64,000 nucleotides of DNA, taken from Tritrichomonas musculus (lineage: Eukaryota > Parabasalia > Tritrichomonadida > Tritrichomonadidae). The stretch covers positions 1,612,001 to 1,676,000 of the forward strand of contig JAPFFF010000029.1 of assembly GCA_039105265.1 (NCBI GenBank). Reading direction: 5' to 3'. The translations under genes were made by a program, and so were the position numbers. Positions 44,529-55,117 of the stretch are shown in pieces. Each line of letters opens with the position of its first letter. Position 1 is the first letter of the stretch. The notes below the pieces were generated by a model. The model had not been told where the DNA came from. It was given only the letters and a program-made list of their open reading frames with translations, and made no database searches.

Positions 44529-44857
44529 TGACAAATTACAACTCTTTTGGGACGGACGTCCTTAAAATTATTAAAAAAGGCTCGATAAAATAAAATATTT
44601 TTCTATTTTTACATGGTTTTTACCGAGAAAACATATAGATTAGCTGGTGTTGCGAGAGGCAAGGTTGAAACCTCTCTGTTGGTAGTAATTATTTGTAAAA
44701 ATACTCAAAACTTGGTGAATTAAAATGATTAAATAATCAAATTATACTCATAATTCAGCTAATAAATGAAATAAATTGTTTATTTAAAAAATAATACTAA
44801 ATAAATATCAGATATAGTTTGCACGGGAAAAACATTATTCATAACATTTCTACATAA

Positions 44858-45172
44858 TTATTTATTTTCTTTTTTTTCAAGATCCTTTTTCAACTCAGCT
44901 TTTTTCTCTAAATCTTTTCTCATTGCCTTGATGAGAGAGTGATGAACTTGATGTTGCACTTCTTTTCCTTCTGTTGTTTCTGCAGGAATCATTAATATTT
45001 CAATCGCATATTCACGTGCTTTCATTTTAAAAGTTATAATTTTTTCTAAATCTTCATCATTTGGGTTTTCTTTATATTTTTTTGATAATACTTTTGCTGC
45101 TTGCTGAGCTTCTTCCATTTCAGTTAAAAGGTGTTGACGTCTTGCTTCTCGCGTAGTAAATTCTTCCAACAT
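44858..45172 (-). CDS. Small helical protein (104 aa)
   Basis: ATG at 45172 with an initiator-like TCATTT upstream. The protein is almost entirely charged alpha-helix (TREARRQHLLTEMEEAQQAA, then SKKYKENPNDEDLEKII, then KAMRKDLEKKAELKKDLEKK), likely an antiparallel helical pair with a basic-acidic C-terminal coil. No signal peptide or membrane segment. It diverges from the large acidic protein gene across about 1 kb of AT-rich DNA. No family recognised; coding status is well supported by promoter, start and composition. Confidence 0.7.
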   Translation of the reverse strand: MLEEFTTREARRQHLLTEMEEAQQAAKVLSKKYKENPNDEDLEKIITFKMKAREYAIEILMIPAETTEGKEVQHQVHHSLIKAMRKDLEKKAELKKDLEKKENK

Positions 45173-45182
45173 ATTTTATATG

Positions 45183-45188
45183 AAATGA
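45183..45188 (-). promoter_or_regulatory. Initiator-like element of the small helical protein gene
   Basis: Minus-strand TCATTT about 11 bases before the ATG, within TATCATTTCATATAA. Matches the trichomonad initiator core. Confidence 0.45.
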
Positions 45189-46200
45189 TAATGAAAAGAT
45201 TCATTTGAAAATAAAGATTTTTTTTTTGATACAAGATAAAAAAAATTCAATAGATTATTTTGATATAATAATGACGATAAAAATGAAATTGAATATTTTA
45301 TTTTTTAATATAAAACATGTATTTCCTAATAAATACTGATTTAATTTTTACAACAATTATTATTTATTAAATAAAATTTTAGATATAAATATAATATCAA
45401 AATAGAAGTTATTTTATTAATTATTAATAAAAAATATCAAGTTAATCTGGAAAATATAATTTTTAAAGAATTTATCAAAGAATATTATTATTTTGATATG
45501 TAAAAATAGAAAATCTATATATTAAACTATTTATATTTTGAGATTTTAACCATTAAAAACAAAATTTTTTTATTGAATTTGGTAATATGAAATATTTTAT
45601 TTTTATCAATATAAACTTAAATTTATTAAATTTAAATCATAATTATATTTATATTATTAAATAGTTAAATAAAAAAATAGAATATAATAAATAAAATTAT
45701 ATATTGAAAATTATATCTATGCTTATAAATATTATCAACAATAGAAAAATTGAAAGGAAAAATTTAATGTTATAGTGCAAATATATCATTATAAATTCAA
45801 AAAATGTTAAATTAATAAATTAATTTATTTATGAATACTCGATATATATTTTTTAATATGATAAAATTATACTAATATTAATAAAATTTGAATTGAAAAT
45901 AATTTTATTTGAAAACATTTCATTTAAAAATACAAATTTAATTGCCATTTAAATTATATTTATATTTATTTATAGAAGATAGCTTTTTCATTTGGCATAT
46001 TCAAAAATAATTTGATCCTTTTGAAATATGATGTAATACGTTAATTTCTAAAGTAACGAATACGTTTTTTTCTTAGAAGGAAATTCAAATTTAGAAAATT
46101 GAAGTAATTCATTCAATTATTTATGAGTAAACATAGAATTAATTCTATATTCGTTTTATAATTGAATGTAAAAGAAATTTATGCGTATAAAATATATACA
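45189..46200. other. AT-rich divergent promoter region
   Basis: No gene or RNA seen. Shared upstream DNA of the small helical and large acidic protein genes; composition is almost pure A/T. Confidence 0.6.
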
Positions 46201-49200
46201 ATGAGTAATCATCTTCCACCAATTGATACCTCATCTCAATCTCGGCAATCAAATGTTTCTCATTCAACACCTGCTTCACCTTCAAGTCTTCGAGCACGAC
46301 AAGCTCAAAGTCCTACTTATAAAAAATCCGCAATAAATTCACCTAGACGAAATAAATACGCTCCAAACTATAGTAATAATAGTAATAAAGTTAGGAAACA
46401 AACACCATTTTTACCATCTGAAACAGATTTGCTTACAGCACCTGAAACATTAATCGATCAAAAATGGCATTTAATAATGGAAATTGAGCAAATTCGATCA
46501 GAAATAGAACCTTTGAATAATGAAGTTCAAGATCTTCAAACATTAATAGATATTAATCAAGGAAAGATGAGTACAAGAGAGATACATGCTCAAGAATTTT
46601 CAATGCAAAAAACCCAGATGTATACAAGCACTAAAGTAGTTACAAAGGATGAAGAAAGTGACTTCCAATTAGCAAATCAAGTAACTGAAATGGAAACTCA
46701 ATACTATGAATTAAGCAAAGAATACAGAAAAATTAGCGATCAATACTGTGAAATAGTACTTGATAGTACTCAAGATTTTGTCGATCTTCAATATGACCAA
46801 CTTGAAGAATTAAATGAGCAATTAGAAGAAGTGCAAAAAGAACTAGAAAATGTTGAAAAAGAATTTGAGAATGAAAACCTGCTCAAAGCTCAAGAATGCT
46901 CCCGAGATATGACCCAAACTACCAAAGAATTAAACAGCCAATTACGTGATCTCAAAAAAGAAGAAGAAGAATTAAATAGCCAAATTACCAAGCTTTTTAA
47001 TAAAAATGATCCAACTAAACAAATTGAAAGACTCAATCGGGAATTAACAGCTCTTCGACAAACTTCATACAAGAAAAGACAAGAGATTATCAGCAAAGAA
47101 AAAACTCATCAAATCAAAGTAGACCGTATACGCCAATCTATGTCCCAGAAAAATGCAAGCAAGAAAGAAATTACAGAAAGGAAGAAATTTACTACCAAAA
47201 TGCGGAAGAAAAAACAGGAAGAGGAAGAGGCATCTGGTTTTATTTTTGATACTTATATGCGGAATGATCAAAAGAAAAAAATTTATCAAACTGAAAATGA
47301 CAGTCAATATGACTCTGAAAGTAACTTGGAACTTGGAATCAGTGGAGTTGATGGTGGTTTCTTTTCTCCTGGTAAAGAAAAATCATTGGATGACCATATT
47401 AACGACCTAAATGGCTTGATTTCTACAAATGAAGAAGAAGATAATAACGATAATCAAAACAAAGACAATAATATTTCAACGAATGTAATTTATTCTCAAG
47501 ATGGGGAAGAGGAAAATAATGATAATGCAGAAGATAATGACAACAATGATAACGAAGGTGAAAACGGTGAAAATAATGATGAAGATCATTCAAAACTTGA
47601 TACAGATCCGCTCAATGCTCTTCTTAAAGGAGAAAATAATAAAGGTGCAGATCAAAATAATGATGATAACGATAATAATGAAGAGAATATCGAAAATAAT
47701 GATGAAAATACAGCAAAAAATGAAAATAATAATAAGAAAACTACCAAAAAGAATAAGAAAGAAGACAAAAAAGAAAATGATCAAAATGAAGATAACAAAA
47801 CTGAAGATAAAAATGAAGAAGAAGATAATAACAATCGTTCTGCACTTGATGTTGGTGCTCTTGGCTCTCTTTTACCAGGTCAAGAAGACAAAAAAGAAAC
47901 AGAAGAAGAAGATAAGAATAATGGAGAAGAAGAAGCCAGCAAAGAAGACGAAAACAACAAAGAAAATGATGAAGAAAATGACGAAGAAAAAGAGGACGAT
48001 GAAAATAACAAAGAAGATAATAATAATGAAGAATCCAATTCACAATTGAACACAGATCCCCTAAACAAACTTCTTTCAGGCGAAAGAAAAGAAAAGAAAA
48101 ATAAGGAAGAAAAATCTCAAGAAGAAAACAATGAAGAAGAAGCCAATAAAACAACAGATAGTAAAAAAGGCAAATCAACTAAATCCAAAAAAACGACAAA
48201 GAAAGTTAAAAAGGAAGAAAACGACGAAAATAACGAAGAAGATGAAGACAACAAAGAAGAAAACGAAGAAAACGAAGATGAAATAAGCAACAAGGAAGAA
48301 AAAGATCAAAATAGTGAGGAAGAAGAAAAAGAATCTCAAAAATTAGACACAGAAGCTCTCAAAGGTCTACTTACGGGCTCTAATGAAGAAAAGAAAGATC
48401 AAGAAAATGAAGAAAATAATGAAGAAAGTACAAAAGAGGACACAAAAGAGGAAAATAATGAAGAAGAAAATGAAGATGAAATAAGCAACAAGGAAGAAAA
48501 AGATCAAAATAATGAAGAAGAAGAAAAAGAATTACAAAAACTAGACACAGAAGCTCTTAAAGGTCTACTCACAGGCTCAAATGAAGAAAAGAAAGATCAA
48601 GAAAATGAAGAAAACAAAGAAGAAAATAATGAAGAAGAGAGTAAAGAAGAAAATAATGAAGAAGAGAGTAAAGAAGAAAATAATGAAGAAGAGAGTAAAG
48701 AAGAAAACAAAGAGGAGAGCAAAGAAGAGAATGAATCATCTGACATTCAAAAAATAAACCAAGATCAAATCAAATCTCTTCTTCAAAGTTCAAATGAAGA
48801 AAACAAAGAAGAAACTGAGAAGAGCGAGAGCAAAGAAGAAACCAAAAAGAGTGAGAGCAAAGAAGAAACCAAAAAGAGTGAGAGCAAAGAAGAAACCAAA
48901 AAGAGTGAAAGTAAAAAGGAAACCAAAAAGAGTGAAAGCAAAGAAGAAACCAAAAAGAGTGAAAGTAAAAAGGAAACCAAAAAGAGTGAGAGCAAAGAAG
49001 AAACTGAGAAGAGTGAAAACAAAGAAGAGAATGAATCATCTGACCTTCAAAAAATAAACCAAGACCAAATCAAATCTCTTCTTCAAAGTTCAAATGAAGA
49101 AAACAAAGAAGAAACCAAAAGGAGCGAAACTAAAGAAGAAACCAAAAAGAGTGAAACTAAAGAAGAAACCAAAAAGAGTGAAACTAAAGAAGAAACCAAA

Positions 49201-51240
49201 AAGAGTGAAACTAAAGAAGAAACCAAAAAGAGCGAAACTAAAGAAGAAACCAAAAAGAGCGAAACTAAAGAAGAAACCAAAAAGAGCGAAACTAAAGAAG
49301 AAACCAAAAAGAGCGAAACTAAAGAAGAAACCAAAAAGAGCGAAAGCAAAGAAGAAACTAAAAAGAGTGAAACTAAAGAAGAAACAGAGAAGAGCGAAAA
49401 CAAAGAAGGAGAATTAGAGAAGCTGTCACAAGACAATATCAAATCGATGCTACAAATCACAAATGAAAATGAAAGCGAGAGCAAGAAAGAAAGCCAAGAA
49501 AACGAAGAAACAAGCGAGTCAAAAGAGAAAGAAAGCAACAATGAAGAAGCAAAAAGTGAGACAGAAAACCAGTCCGAAGGAAATCAAGAAGAAGACGAGA
49601 ACGAGAACCAACTTCTCGATCAAAGTGCACTCAAATCTCTTCTTAACGGCTCAAATAAAAATGAAGAAGAAGACCAAAACGAATCCAACAAAGAAGAAAC
49701 GGAGAAATCGCAAAACAATGACGAAGAAAGCCAGAAAGAAAACGAAAACAAAGAAGAAGCAGAGAAGTCACAAAACGATGAAGAAGAAAGTCAAAAAGAA
49801 AGCGAAAACAAAGAAGAACAAAGCGAGAAACAGCAAGAAGAAGAAGAAGAAGCAAACAACAACAAATTGAGCATGGACGGACTCAAAGCTCTCATTAAAG
49901 GCGAAAATGAAGATGAAAACAAGGAAGAAAGTGAAGCTAAAGCTAGTGAAAAAGAAGCCGAAAACGATGAAGAAAACAAAGAAAACAAAGAAGACGCAAA
50001 GGAGAAAAAGACCAACGAAGAAGATAAAGAGAAAGAAATGGAGAACAAGGCTACACAGACAGAAGTTGAGAACAAAGATAATGAAGAACAGAGGAAAGAA
50101 AGTGAAAAAGAAAATCAAGAAGAAGAAGAAACAAATCGAACAGAACTCAACACAAATACTCTAAACTCACTCCTCAAAGGAACTGAAGAGAAACAAGAAG
50201 AAAATGAAAACGAAGATGAAAACCAAAATTCGGAAGAAAAAGAGAAACAAGATGAAAAAGAAGAAAGTAAAAATGAAGATGAAAGCAAAGAAAAAAAGGC
50301 AGAAGACAATCAAGAAGACAAAGCAGATCGTCAGGAACTCAACACAGATGCTCTCAACTCACTCCTCAAAGGAAACGATGAGAAGAAAGATGAGAACGAG
50401 AACGATGACAACCAAAACTCCGAATCAAAAGAAGAAGCCAAAGAAACAGAAAACAAAGAAGAATCAAGCAGACCAGAACTCACAACAGATCCACTCAATT
50501 CTCTTCTCCAAGGCAACAAAGACGAAAAACAAGAAAACAACGAAGGCCAAGAAAACGAAAAAGAAGATGAAAACAAAGAGAATGAAGAAGAAAACAATGA
50601 AAATGAAAACAAAGAGAATGAAGAGGAAAACAATGAAAATGAAAACAAAGAGAATGAAGAGGAAAACAATGAAAATGAAAACAAAGAGAATGAAGAGGAA
50701 AACAATGAAAATGAAAACAAAGAGAATGAAGAGGAAAACAATGAAAATGAAAACAAAGAGAATGAAGAGGAAAACAATGAAAATGAAGATAAAGAAAAAG
50801 ATAATGAAAATGAAGATGAAAATGCTCCTAAACTTGATACTGACGCCCTTGGCGCTTTGATTCCTGGCGCTGAAGGTGACAAACAGGAAGACGGATCATC
50901 AAATGTTAAGCCACCAGAGGAGGAAGAAGGAAGCCGCTCACCTAGAAGGAAGCAGCTTCAAAGCCTTGTAACTAAGTCTCACTCCGACATCGCTCTTGAT
51001 CCCGAAATTCAGCAGAAAGTTGTCCAATCGGAGAAACTCAAGCAATTGAGAGAAAGAGCACTGAATGAGCAGCCATTGACCAAAGTTTCTTCGAAAGATT
51101 TGCACCAACTTCTTTACCTTCTTAACCAAGAGAGAAAGGCGCTTGCCCGTGATCACATGTACAAGGAAGGAATGCAATGTACTTGCATGATTAATCATGT
51201 TAACAAATATTACGAACTTGCTAAGAGAAAAGGTCTTTAA
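46201..51240 (+). CDS. 1679-residue acidic scaffold-like protein with 14 spaced short motifs
   Basis: The first ATG of the frame is 46201 (MSNHLPPID). Residues 1-80 are Ser/Pro-rich and basic; about 80-340 are coiled coil (MEIEQIRSEIEPLNNEVQDL, then LNEQLEEVQKELENVEKE). From about 390 to 1560 the protein is disordered Glu/Asn/Lys sequence with 14 copies of a motif like L-[ND]-T-D-x-L-x-x-LL-x-G (LDTDPLNALLKGE, LNTDPLNKLLSGE, INQDQIKSLLQSS, LDTDALGALIPGA). The last about 110 residues return to normal composition (SRSPRRKQLQSLVTKSH, then HQLLYLLNQERKALARDH, then CTCMINHVNKYYELAKRKGL). It has no membrane segment. The repeated motif looks like a multivalent docking peptide for an unknown partner. 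A cytoskeletal scaffold role is inference. Confidence 0.9.
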   Translation: MSNHLPPIDTSSQSRQSNVSHSTPASPSSLRARQAQSPTYKKSAINSPRRNKYAPNYSNNSNKVRKQTPFLPSETDLLTAPETLIDQKWHLIMEIEQIRSEIEPLNNEVQDLQTLIDINQGKMSTREIHAQEFSMQKTQMYTSTKVVTKDEESDFQLANQVTEMETQYYELSKEYRKISDQYCEIVLDSTQDFVDLQYDQLEELNEQLEEVQKELENVEKEFENENLLKAQECSRDMTQTTKELNSQLRDLKKEEEELNSQITKLFNKNDPTKQIERLNRELTALRQTSYKKRQEIISKEKTHQIKVDRIRQSMSQKNASKKEITERKKFTTKMRKKKQEEEEASGFIFDTYMRNDQKKKIYQTENDSQYDSESNLELGISGVDGGFFSPGKEKSLDDHINDLNGLISTNEEEDNNDNQNKDNNISTNVIYSQDGEEENNDNAEDNDNNDNEGENGENNDEDHSKLDTDPLNALLKGENNKGADQNNDDNDNNEENIENNDENTAKNENNNKKTTKKNKKEDKKENDQNEDNKTEDKNEEEDNNNRSALDVGALGSLLPGQEDKKETEEEDKNNGEEEASKEDENNKENDEENDEEKEDDENNKEDNNNEESNSQLNTDPLNKLLSGERKEKKNKEEKSQEENNEEEANKTTDSKKGKSTKSKKTTKKVKKEENDENNEEDEDNKEENEENEDEISNKEEKDQNSEEEEKESQKLDTEALKGLLTGSNEEKKDQENEENNEESTKEDTKEENNEEENEDEISNKEEKDQNNEEEEKELQKLDTEALKGLLTGSNEEKKDQENEENKEENNEEESKEENNEEESKEENNEEESKEENKEESKEENESSDIQKINQDQIKSLLQSSNEENKEETEKSESKEETKKSESKEETKKSESKEETKKSESKKETKKSESKEETKKSESKKETKKSESKEETEKSENKEENESSDLQKINQDQIKSLLQSSNEENKEETKRSETKEETKKSETKEETKKSETKEETKKSETKEETKKSETKEETKKSETKEETKKSETKEETKKSETKEETKKSESKEETKKSETKEETEKSENKEGELEKLSQDNIKSMLQITNENESESKKESQENEETSESKEKESNNEEAKSETENQSEGNQEEDENENQLLDQSALKSLLNGSNKNEEEDQNESNKEETEKSQNNDEESQKENENKEEAEKSQNDEEESQKESENKEEQSEKQQEEEEEANNNKLSMDGLKALIKGENEDENKEESEAKASEKEAENDEENKENKEDAKEKKTNEEDKEKEMENKATQTEVENKDNEEQRKESEKENQEEEETNRTELNTNTLNSLLKGTEEKQEENENEDENQNSEEKEKQDEKEESKNEDESKEKKAEDNQEDKADRQELNTDALNSLLKGNDEKKDENENDDNQNSESKEEAKETENKEESSRPELTTDPLNSLLQGNKDEKQENNEGQENEKEDENKENEEENNENENKENEEENNENENKENEEENNENENKENEEENNENENKENEEENNENENKENEEENNENEDKEKDNENEDENAPKLDTDALGALIPGAEGDKQEDGSSNVKPPEEEEGSRSPRRKQLQSLVTKSHSDIALDPEIQQKVVQSEKLKQLRERALNEQPLTKVSSKDLHQLLYLLNQERKALARDHMYKEGMQCTCMINHVNKYYELAKRKGL
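48820..49405 (+). repeat. 27-bp coding repeat (KEETKKSET/KEETKKSES)
   Basis: Nine-residue units, eight then eleven copies in two blocks, separated by a stretch containing the motif INQDQIKSLLQSS. Each block is internally nearly identical, showing recent expansion. Confidence 0.9.
50565..50790 (+). repeat. 36-bp coding repeat (NKENEEENNENE)
   Basis: Six almost identical twelve-residue units near the end of the acidic region, directly before the last copy of the spaced motif. Confidence 0.9.
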
Positions 51241-51389
51241 TTTATTATTATTGTTTGCAATTGATACATTATTTGATTTAATTTAAACGAGGAAAAAAAA
51301 AAAAAAAAAAAGAAATAAAATATTATTTGTATAAATTATAAATAAATAAACAACCTTTATTTAGTTTTTAATTGAATTTCATATACTTA

Positions 51390-51421
<32 letters not shown>

Positions 51422-51549
51422 ATCTATAAAGATGTTTGAGAAATTGAATATTAAACTTGAAAAGAGCTCAAACTTTAATGCGCAATTCTATTATTTGTAA
51501 TTAAAACTTTGTGTATTTTATCCTTTTGATAAATTCTTTTTGAAAAAAT

Positions 51550-52560
51550 TTAATGATTATCATATTTATCTGGATAAGACATTTCTTTTTCAATTTTGGT
51601 TTGTTTTTGTTTTACATCAAACTCAATATCTGTAAATTTGGACACGTCTGCCATTTGCACGTTAGCCAACCATTCTGATTCAAGGGCTTTTTCAACAGTA
51701 ATTCTATCATTTGGATTTTTTTCAAGCATACATGATACTACTTGAAATGCAATATCAGATATTTCATCTTGTTCAAGATATTCATTTTCAATCATTTCTA
51801 ATGCTTCTTTTGCTTTCATTTCACAATCAAGGTAAAATGGATAAGTTCGTGCTAAAAGTTGGTAAAAAACAACACCAAGACTCCATATATCTGAAGAATA
51901 GTCATGAGGTTGACCTTCAAGAACTTCTGGTGGATAAATAAATGGTTTACCATTTGAATTGGTAGATAAATGGTTTTCATCAATTTCTTCGGCAAATTCA
52001 AAATCTGTCAACACTATAACTATAGGTTCTCTCGATCTTAAGAGGAAGTTTTCAAGCCTAATATCATTATGAACTATTTTATTGTCTTTAAGTTTCTTTA
52101 ATATATGTAAAGACTGAACCGCAATTTGAAGGATTTCTTCATTTGAAAAACTAACAAATCTCCATTCATTACCAATAAGTTTGTGGCCTGAATCCATAAT
52201 ATCATGATTTTGATAAAAGTTCATAACTAAAAATTTAGACATGTGCCCATTAAAAAAATCTTGAAAAATATCTAGATTTTTGATAATTGATGGATCATTA
52301 TTAAATTTGGAAACAATTTTAATTTCGTTATCAACTTTAGCTCTCGAATCCTCTTCATATTTATACGATTTTACAATATAAATAGAATTCTTATTTTCAG
52401 ACTGAGTAGGAATAGCATATAGGAGCAAGTTGTTTGTCGGAATTTCTATTGGCTGGAGGAAAAAATAACGATTTTGACTTTGGTTCAATAACTCGATAGA
52501 CATATTTATTATCGGATTGATAATACTTTTAAACTCAGTATTACTATTGCTACTTGACAT
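51550..52560 (-). CDS. Divergent protein kinase (336 aa)
   Basis: Kinase landmarks in order: IYIVKSYKY with the VAIK lysine (about residue 64), catalytic loop IVHNDIRLENFLL (HND for HRD; Asp and Asn kept, about 163), LTDFEFAEE (DFE for DFG, about 187), YPPEVLEG (for APE, about 209), DYSSDIWSLGVVFYQLL and NPNDRITVEKALE. No glycine-rich loop is visible before the lysine. All catalytic residues remain, so it may be active despite changed HRD and DFG motifs. The overall style is CAMK/NIMA-like, as common in the expanded trichomonad kinome. It converges with the acidic protein gene. Confidence 0.92.
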   Translation of the reverse strand: MSSSNSNTEFKSIINPIINMSIELLNQSQNRYFFLQPIEIPTNNLLLYAIPTQSENKNSIYIVKSYKYEEDSRAKVDNEIKIVSKFNNDPSIIKNLDIFQDFFNGHMSKFLVMNFYQNHDIMDSGHKLIGNEWRFVSFSNEEILQIAVQSLHILKKLKDNKIVHNDIRLENFLLRSREPIVIVLTDFEFAEEIDENHLSTNSNGKPFIYPPEVLEGQPHDYSSDIWSLGVVFYQLLARTYPFYLDCEMKAKEALEMIENEYLEQDEISDIAFQVVSCMLEKNPNDRITVEKALESEWLANVQMADVSKFTDIEFDVKQKQTKIEKEMSYPDKYDNH

Positions 52561-52567
52561 TAAAATA

Positions 52568-52573
52568 ATATGA
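52568..52573 (-). promoter_or_regulatory. Initiator-like element of the kinase gene
   Basis: Minus-strand TCATAT eight bases upstream of the ATG, matching TCA(+1)YW. Confidence 0.45.
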
Positions 52574-53054
52574 CATTATGAAAAAGTTGGTATATTTTTT
52601 TCTTCCTCCAACAGGCAAAGTCATATATATATATTATTCATTATACATATTAACAACCATGCATCACTCAGACATATACAATAATTATCATTATTAAAGT
52701 TAATAGAAATGAATCAAGATAAAAATCTAATAACACTTTTTTTTTAACCTTGCCTTTTTTATTGAAAGTTATTTCAAATTCCATAAAATTCTATTATATT
52801 ATCTCTTTCGGGATTACATTGCAGATAATTATATTATAATTCAATTATTTCAATTAAAGATTTTAATATTATATTAATTTTTAATATATAAATGACATTT
52901 ACAAATATATATCAATTAAAATAATTAAGAAAATATTAAAATTATACAATATATTTATATATTCAAATTCATAATTACTAATTGAAAAAAGTTTTTAAAA
53001 AACGTTTTTTGAATTTAATATAATCGTTTATTTTGGTTTTTTCAAATTCTCAAA

Positions 53055-54557
53055 ATGAGTGATAGATCTGGAGACGAGTCAGTTGATTTAGATATAATTC
53101 GAAATCCAAATTCCCCCAGATTTTTGGATGAACTTCAAAGCGCTTATCTTTATTTAAGGCTTGATCAAGCAGACCGTTTTTTCAAGATTATTCTATCATT
53201 TTTTGATAAAAAATTGGAAATCGACACAGGAAGAGAAATACTTTTAAGTCTTTGCAACGTATTATCTAAGGATGCCTTTTTAAAATTATTTATCAGAAAA
53301 GGATATGCGTTATCTTTACCATTTTCCAAAAAAGATTACATTGATGATTTATTTGATGTTCTTTATGTTATTGTAACGAGATATCCACAAGCTTTTGATG
53401 AAGATTTATGCACATGCTTCCAAAAGAAAATAAAAAATCGTGGTGAAAAATCATTAATGATAATAACAACATTTTCACAACATTTTAACGAAATTGATAA
53501 TCCTTGGCCAATGATGAATTTACTTTTTAGTTCTGATCGATTTACAAAACCAGATATAGTTGATAAATATTCAGCGCTTCTTTCAACTCTTGTTCAAAAC
53601 TACCCTGAGTTTAGACGCGAACATGGCCAAGATTCTTGGAATATTGTTTCCCAAATGCTTGGCCAAGTTACAGATGTTTCTAAATTACCTATATTATACA
53701 GTTCTCTTTGCGGGATGGCTGAATGTCTTAAAAGAGTCAACATTTCATTTGAAATCATTAAAGTTCATCTGAAAGATACGACAATAGCTCCTTACGCATT
53801 AAATTTGTTATTATTACTTCCATTAAGAAATTCTAAAGATTTAGAAGATAGAGTTTTGGTTAAAATACTTCTCAGACAAGCTAAAACTAACAAGTCCGCC
53901 TCTTTAGTACTTTTCAAACTGGCAGAAAACGAAAATACAGCTAAAATACTCGCAAAAGATCCAATTTGGCTAAATACAGATATTCCCAACATTTTTGACA
54001 CACTCAGACTTTTGCTTGTTGTTTTCAAACATGAGGATCTTCGATTAATTATTGCAGAAACTGTTGAATTTCTCGAGTTTATGCAACGATTATTGGAGCT
54101 TGAAAACAAGGAAATAAACGGAATTATTTGTACAATTATAAGAAGATTAAATTTGACACCTGATCTTGTTAAAGTATTATCTTCTTCAAATTTGGTATCA
54201 AATTTCATCGACCAAGAAACTAAGAAAAATCCAACTTCAGATTCCTTTAGAGACGCGCTTTTGCTTGTCCAGAAATTAGCAGAAACATGCGTTCAAGAGG
54301 ATCTTTGCTCAAAATTGGCTTATATTAGGGATCTTGTTCAATCTTGCAGCTGGATTTTTTCAAAATTAATTACTGATGATACTTACGAGCTTTTTGATGA
54401 TGCAACTCTTGTTGCAATCAAATTGTGCCAAATTCCAAAATGCCACAAAAAGTTCTCTGAACTATCAGCACCTGAATATTTTGCTAAAATTCCGAAAGAT
54501 AGCAGCCAAAAGAAAATAGCAAAGAAGTTCCTTCAAGCGATGAACGAAAATGAGTAA
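53055..54557 (+). CDS. Armadillo/HEAT-like helical protein (500 aa)
   Basis: The ATG follows TTTTCAAATTCTCAAA, a partial initiator match. The N-terminus is acidic (SDRSGDESVDLDIIRNP). From residue 30 the protein is built of paired helices typical of ARM/HEAT repeats (SLMIITTFSQHFNEIDNPW, then ALLSTLVQNYPEFRREHG, then APYALNLLLLLPLRNSKDLE, then DALLLVQKLAETCVQED). It resembles a family of conserved trichomonad proteins, some of which carry a kinase domain in front; here the kinase gene is the separate divergent neighbour. Role unknown, probably protein binding. Confidence 0.8.
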   Translation: MSDRSGDESVDLDIIRNPNSPRFLDELQSAYLYLRLDQADRFFKIILSFFDKKLEIDTGREILLSLCNVLSKDAFLKLFIRKGYALSLPFSKKDYIDDLFDVLYVIVTRYPQAFDEDLCTCFQKKIKNRGEKSLMIITTFSQHFNEIDNPWPMMNLLFSSDRFTKPDIVDKYSALLSTLVQNYPEFRREHGQDSWNIVSQMLGQVTDVSKLPILYSSLCGMAECLKRVNISFEIIKVHLKDTTIAPYALNLLLLLPLRNSKDLEDRVLVKILLRQAKTNKSASLVLFKLAENENTAKILAKDPIWLNTDIPNIFDTLRLLLVVFKHEDLRLIIAETVEFLEFMQRLLELENKEINGIICTIIRRLNLTPDLVKVLSSSNLVSNFIDQETKKNPTSDSFRDALLLVQKLAETCVQEDLCSKLAYIRDLVQSCSWIFSKLITDDTYELFDDATLVAIKLCQIPKCHKKFSELSAPEYFAKIPKDSSQKKIAKKFLQAMNENE

Positions 54558-55117
54558 ATATTTTTAATTATATAAAAAAAAAATATTTTCGAACTACTTT
54601 TACATATATTCTGCACTCATGAAAAAAATATAAAAGAAATCCTTATACTTATTTTTGATTCTTATATCTCCCATTTCTAAAATTATTTATTAGCCTTAAA
54701 AATCCTTAGGTTTGATTAGCTCTGAAACATGTTAAATATTTTAATAGTATATTTAAAAAAAAAACATTACTTAATCAGAAGATATTCAGCGCAAAAGAAA
54801 ATAACGGTTAAAGCTTCTCAAAACATTAGCAATTAAATTACAACGCGATTTCTCATTTTCAAATGTTAAATAATATTCAAATATAGTTTTATACAAGAAA
54901 CATATTATATGCGCTTTTCCCTTTTATTTATTTGCCAAATAGAATCAAAATAATACGATCGATTGTATCAAAAGTTACCTTATCAATTTAGTAAATTTAA
55001 TTAAGCATCTTAAATTAACTCAATTTTGTTCATTAGTTGGATTTACTATTCATAATTTTAGGAAAAGCTAACATTTAAATTCAAACAAAGGACAAAATAA
55101 AAAGTATTATTGCTTTT
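54558..55117. other. AT-rich convergent intergenic region
   Basis: Lies between the 3' ends of the ARM-like and eight-helix genes. No frame, RNA or repeat found. Confidence 0.6.

Noticed and set aside
47065-50882. Many long antisense and alternate-frame ORFs
   Set aside because: Shadows of the purine-biased acidic gene: Ser/Leu/Phe-rich antisense and Lys/Arg/Met-rich sense frames.
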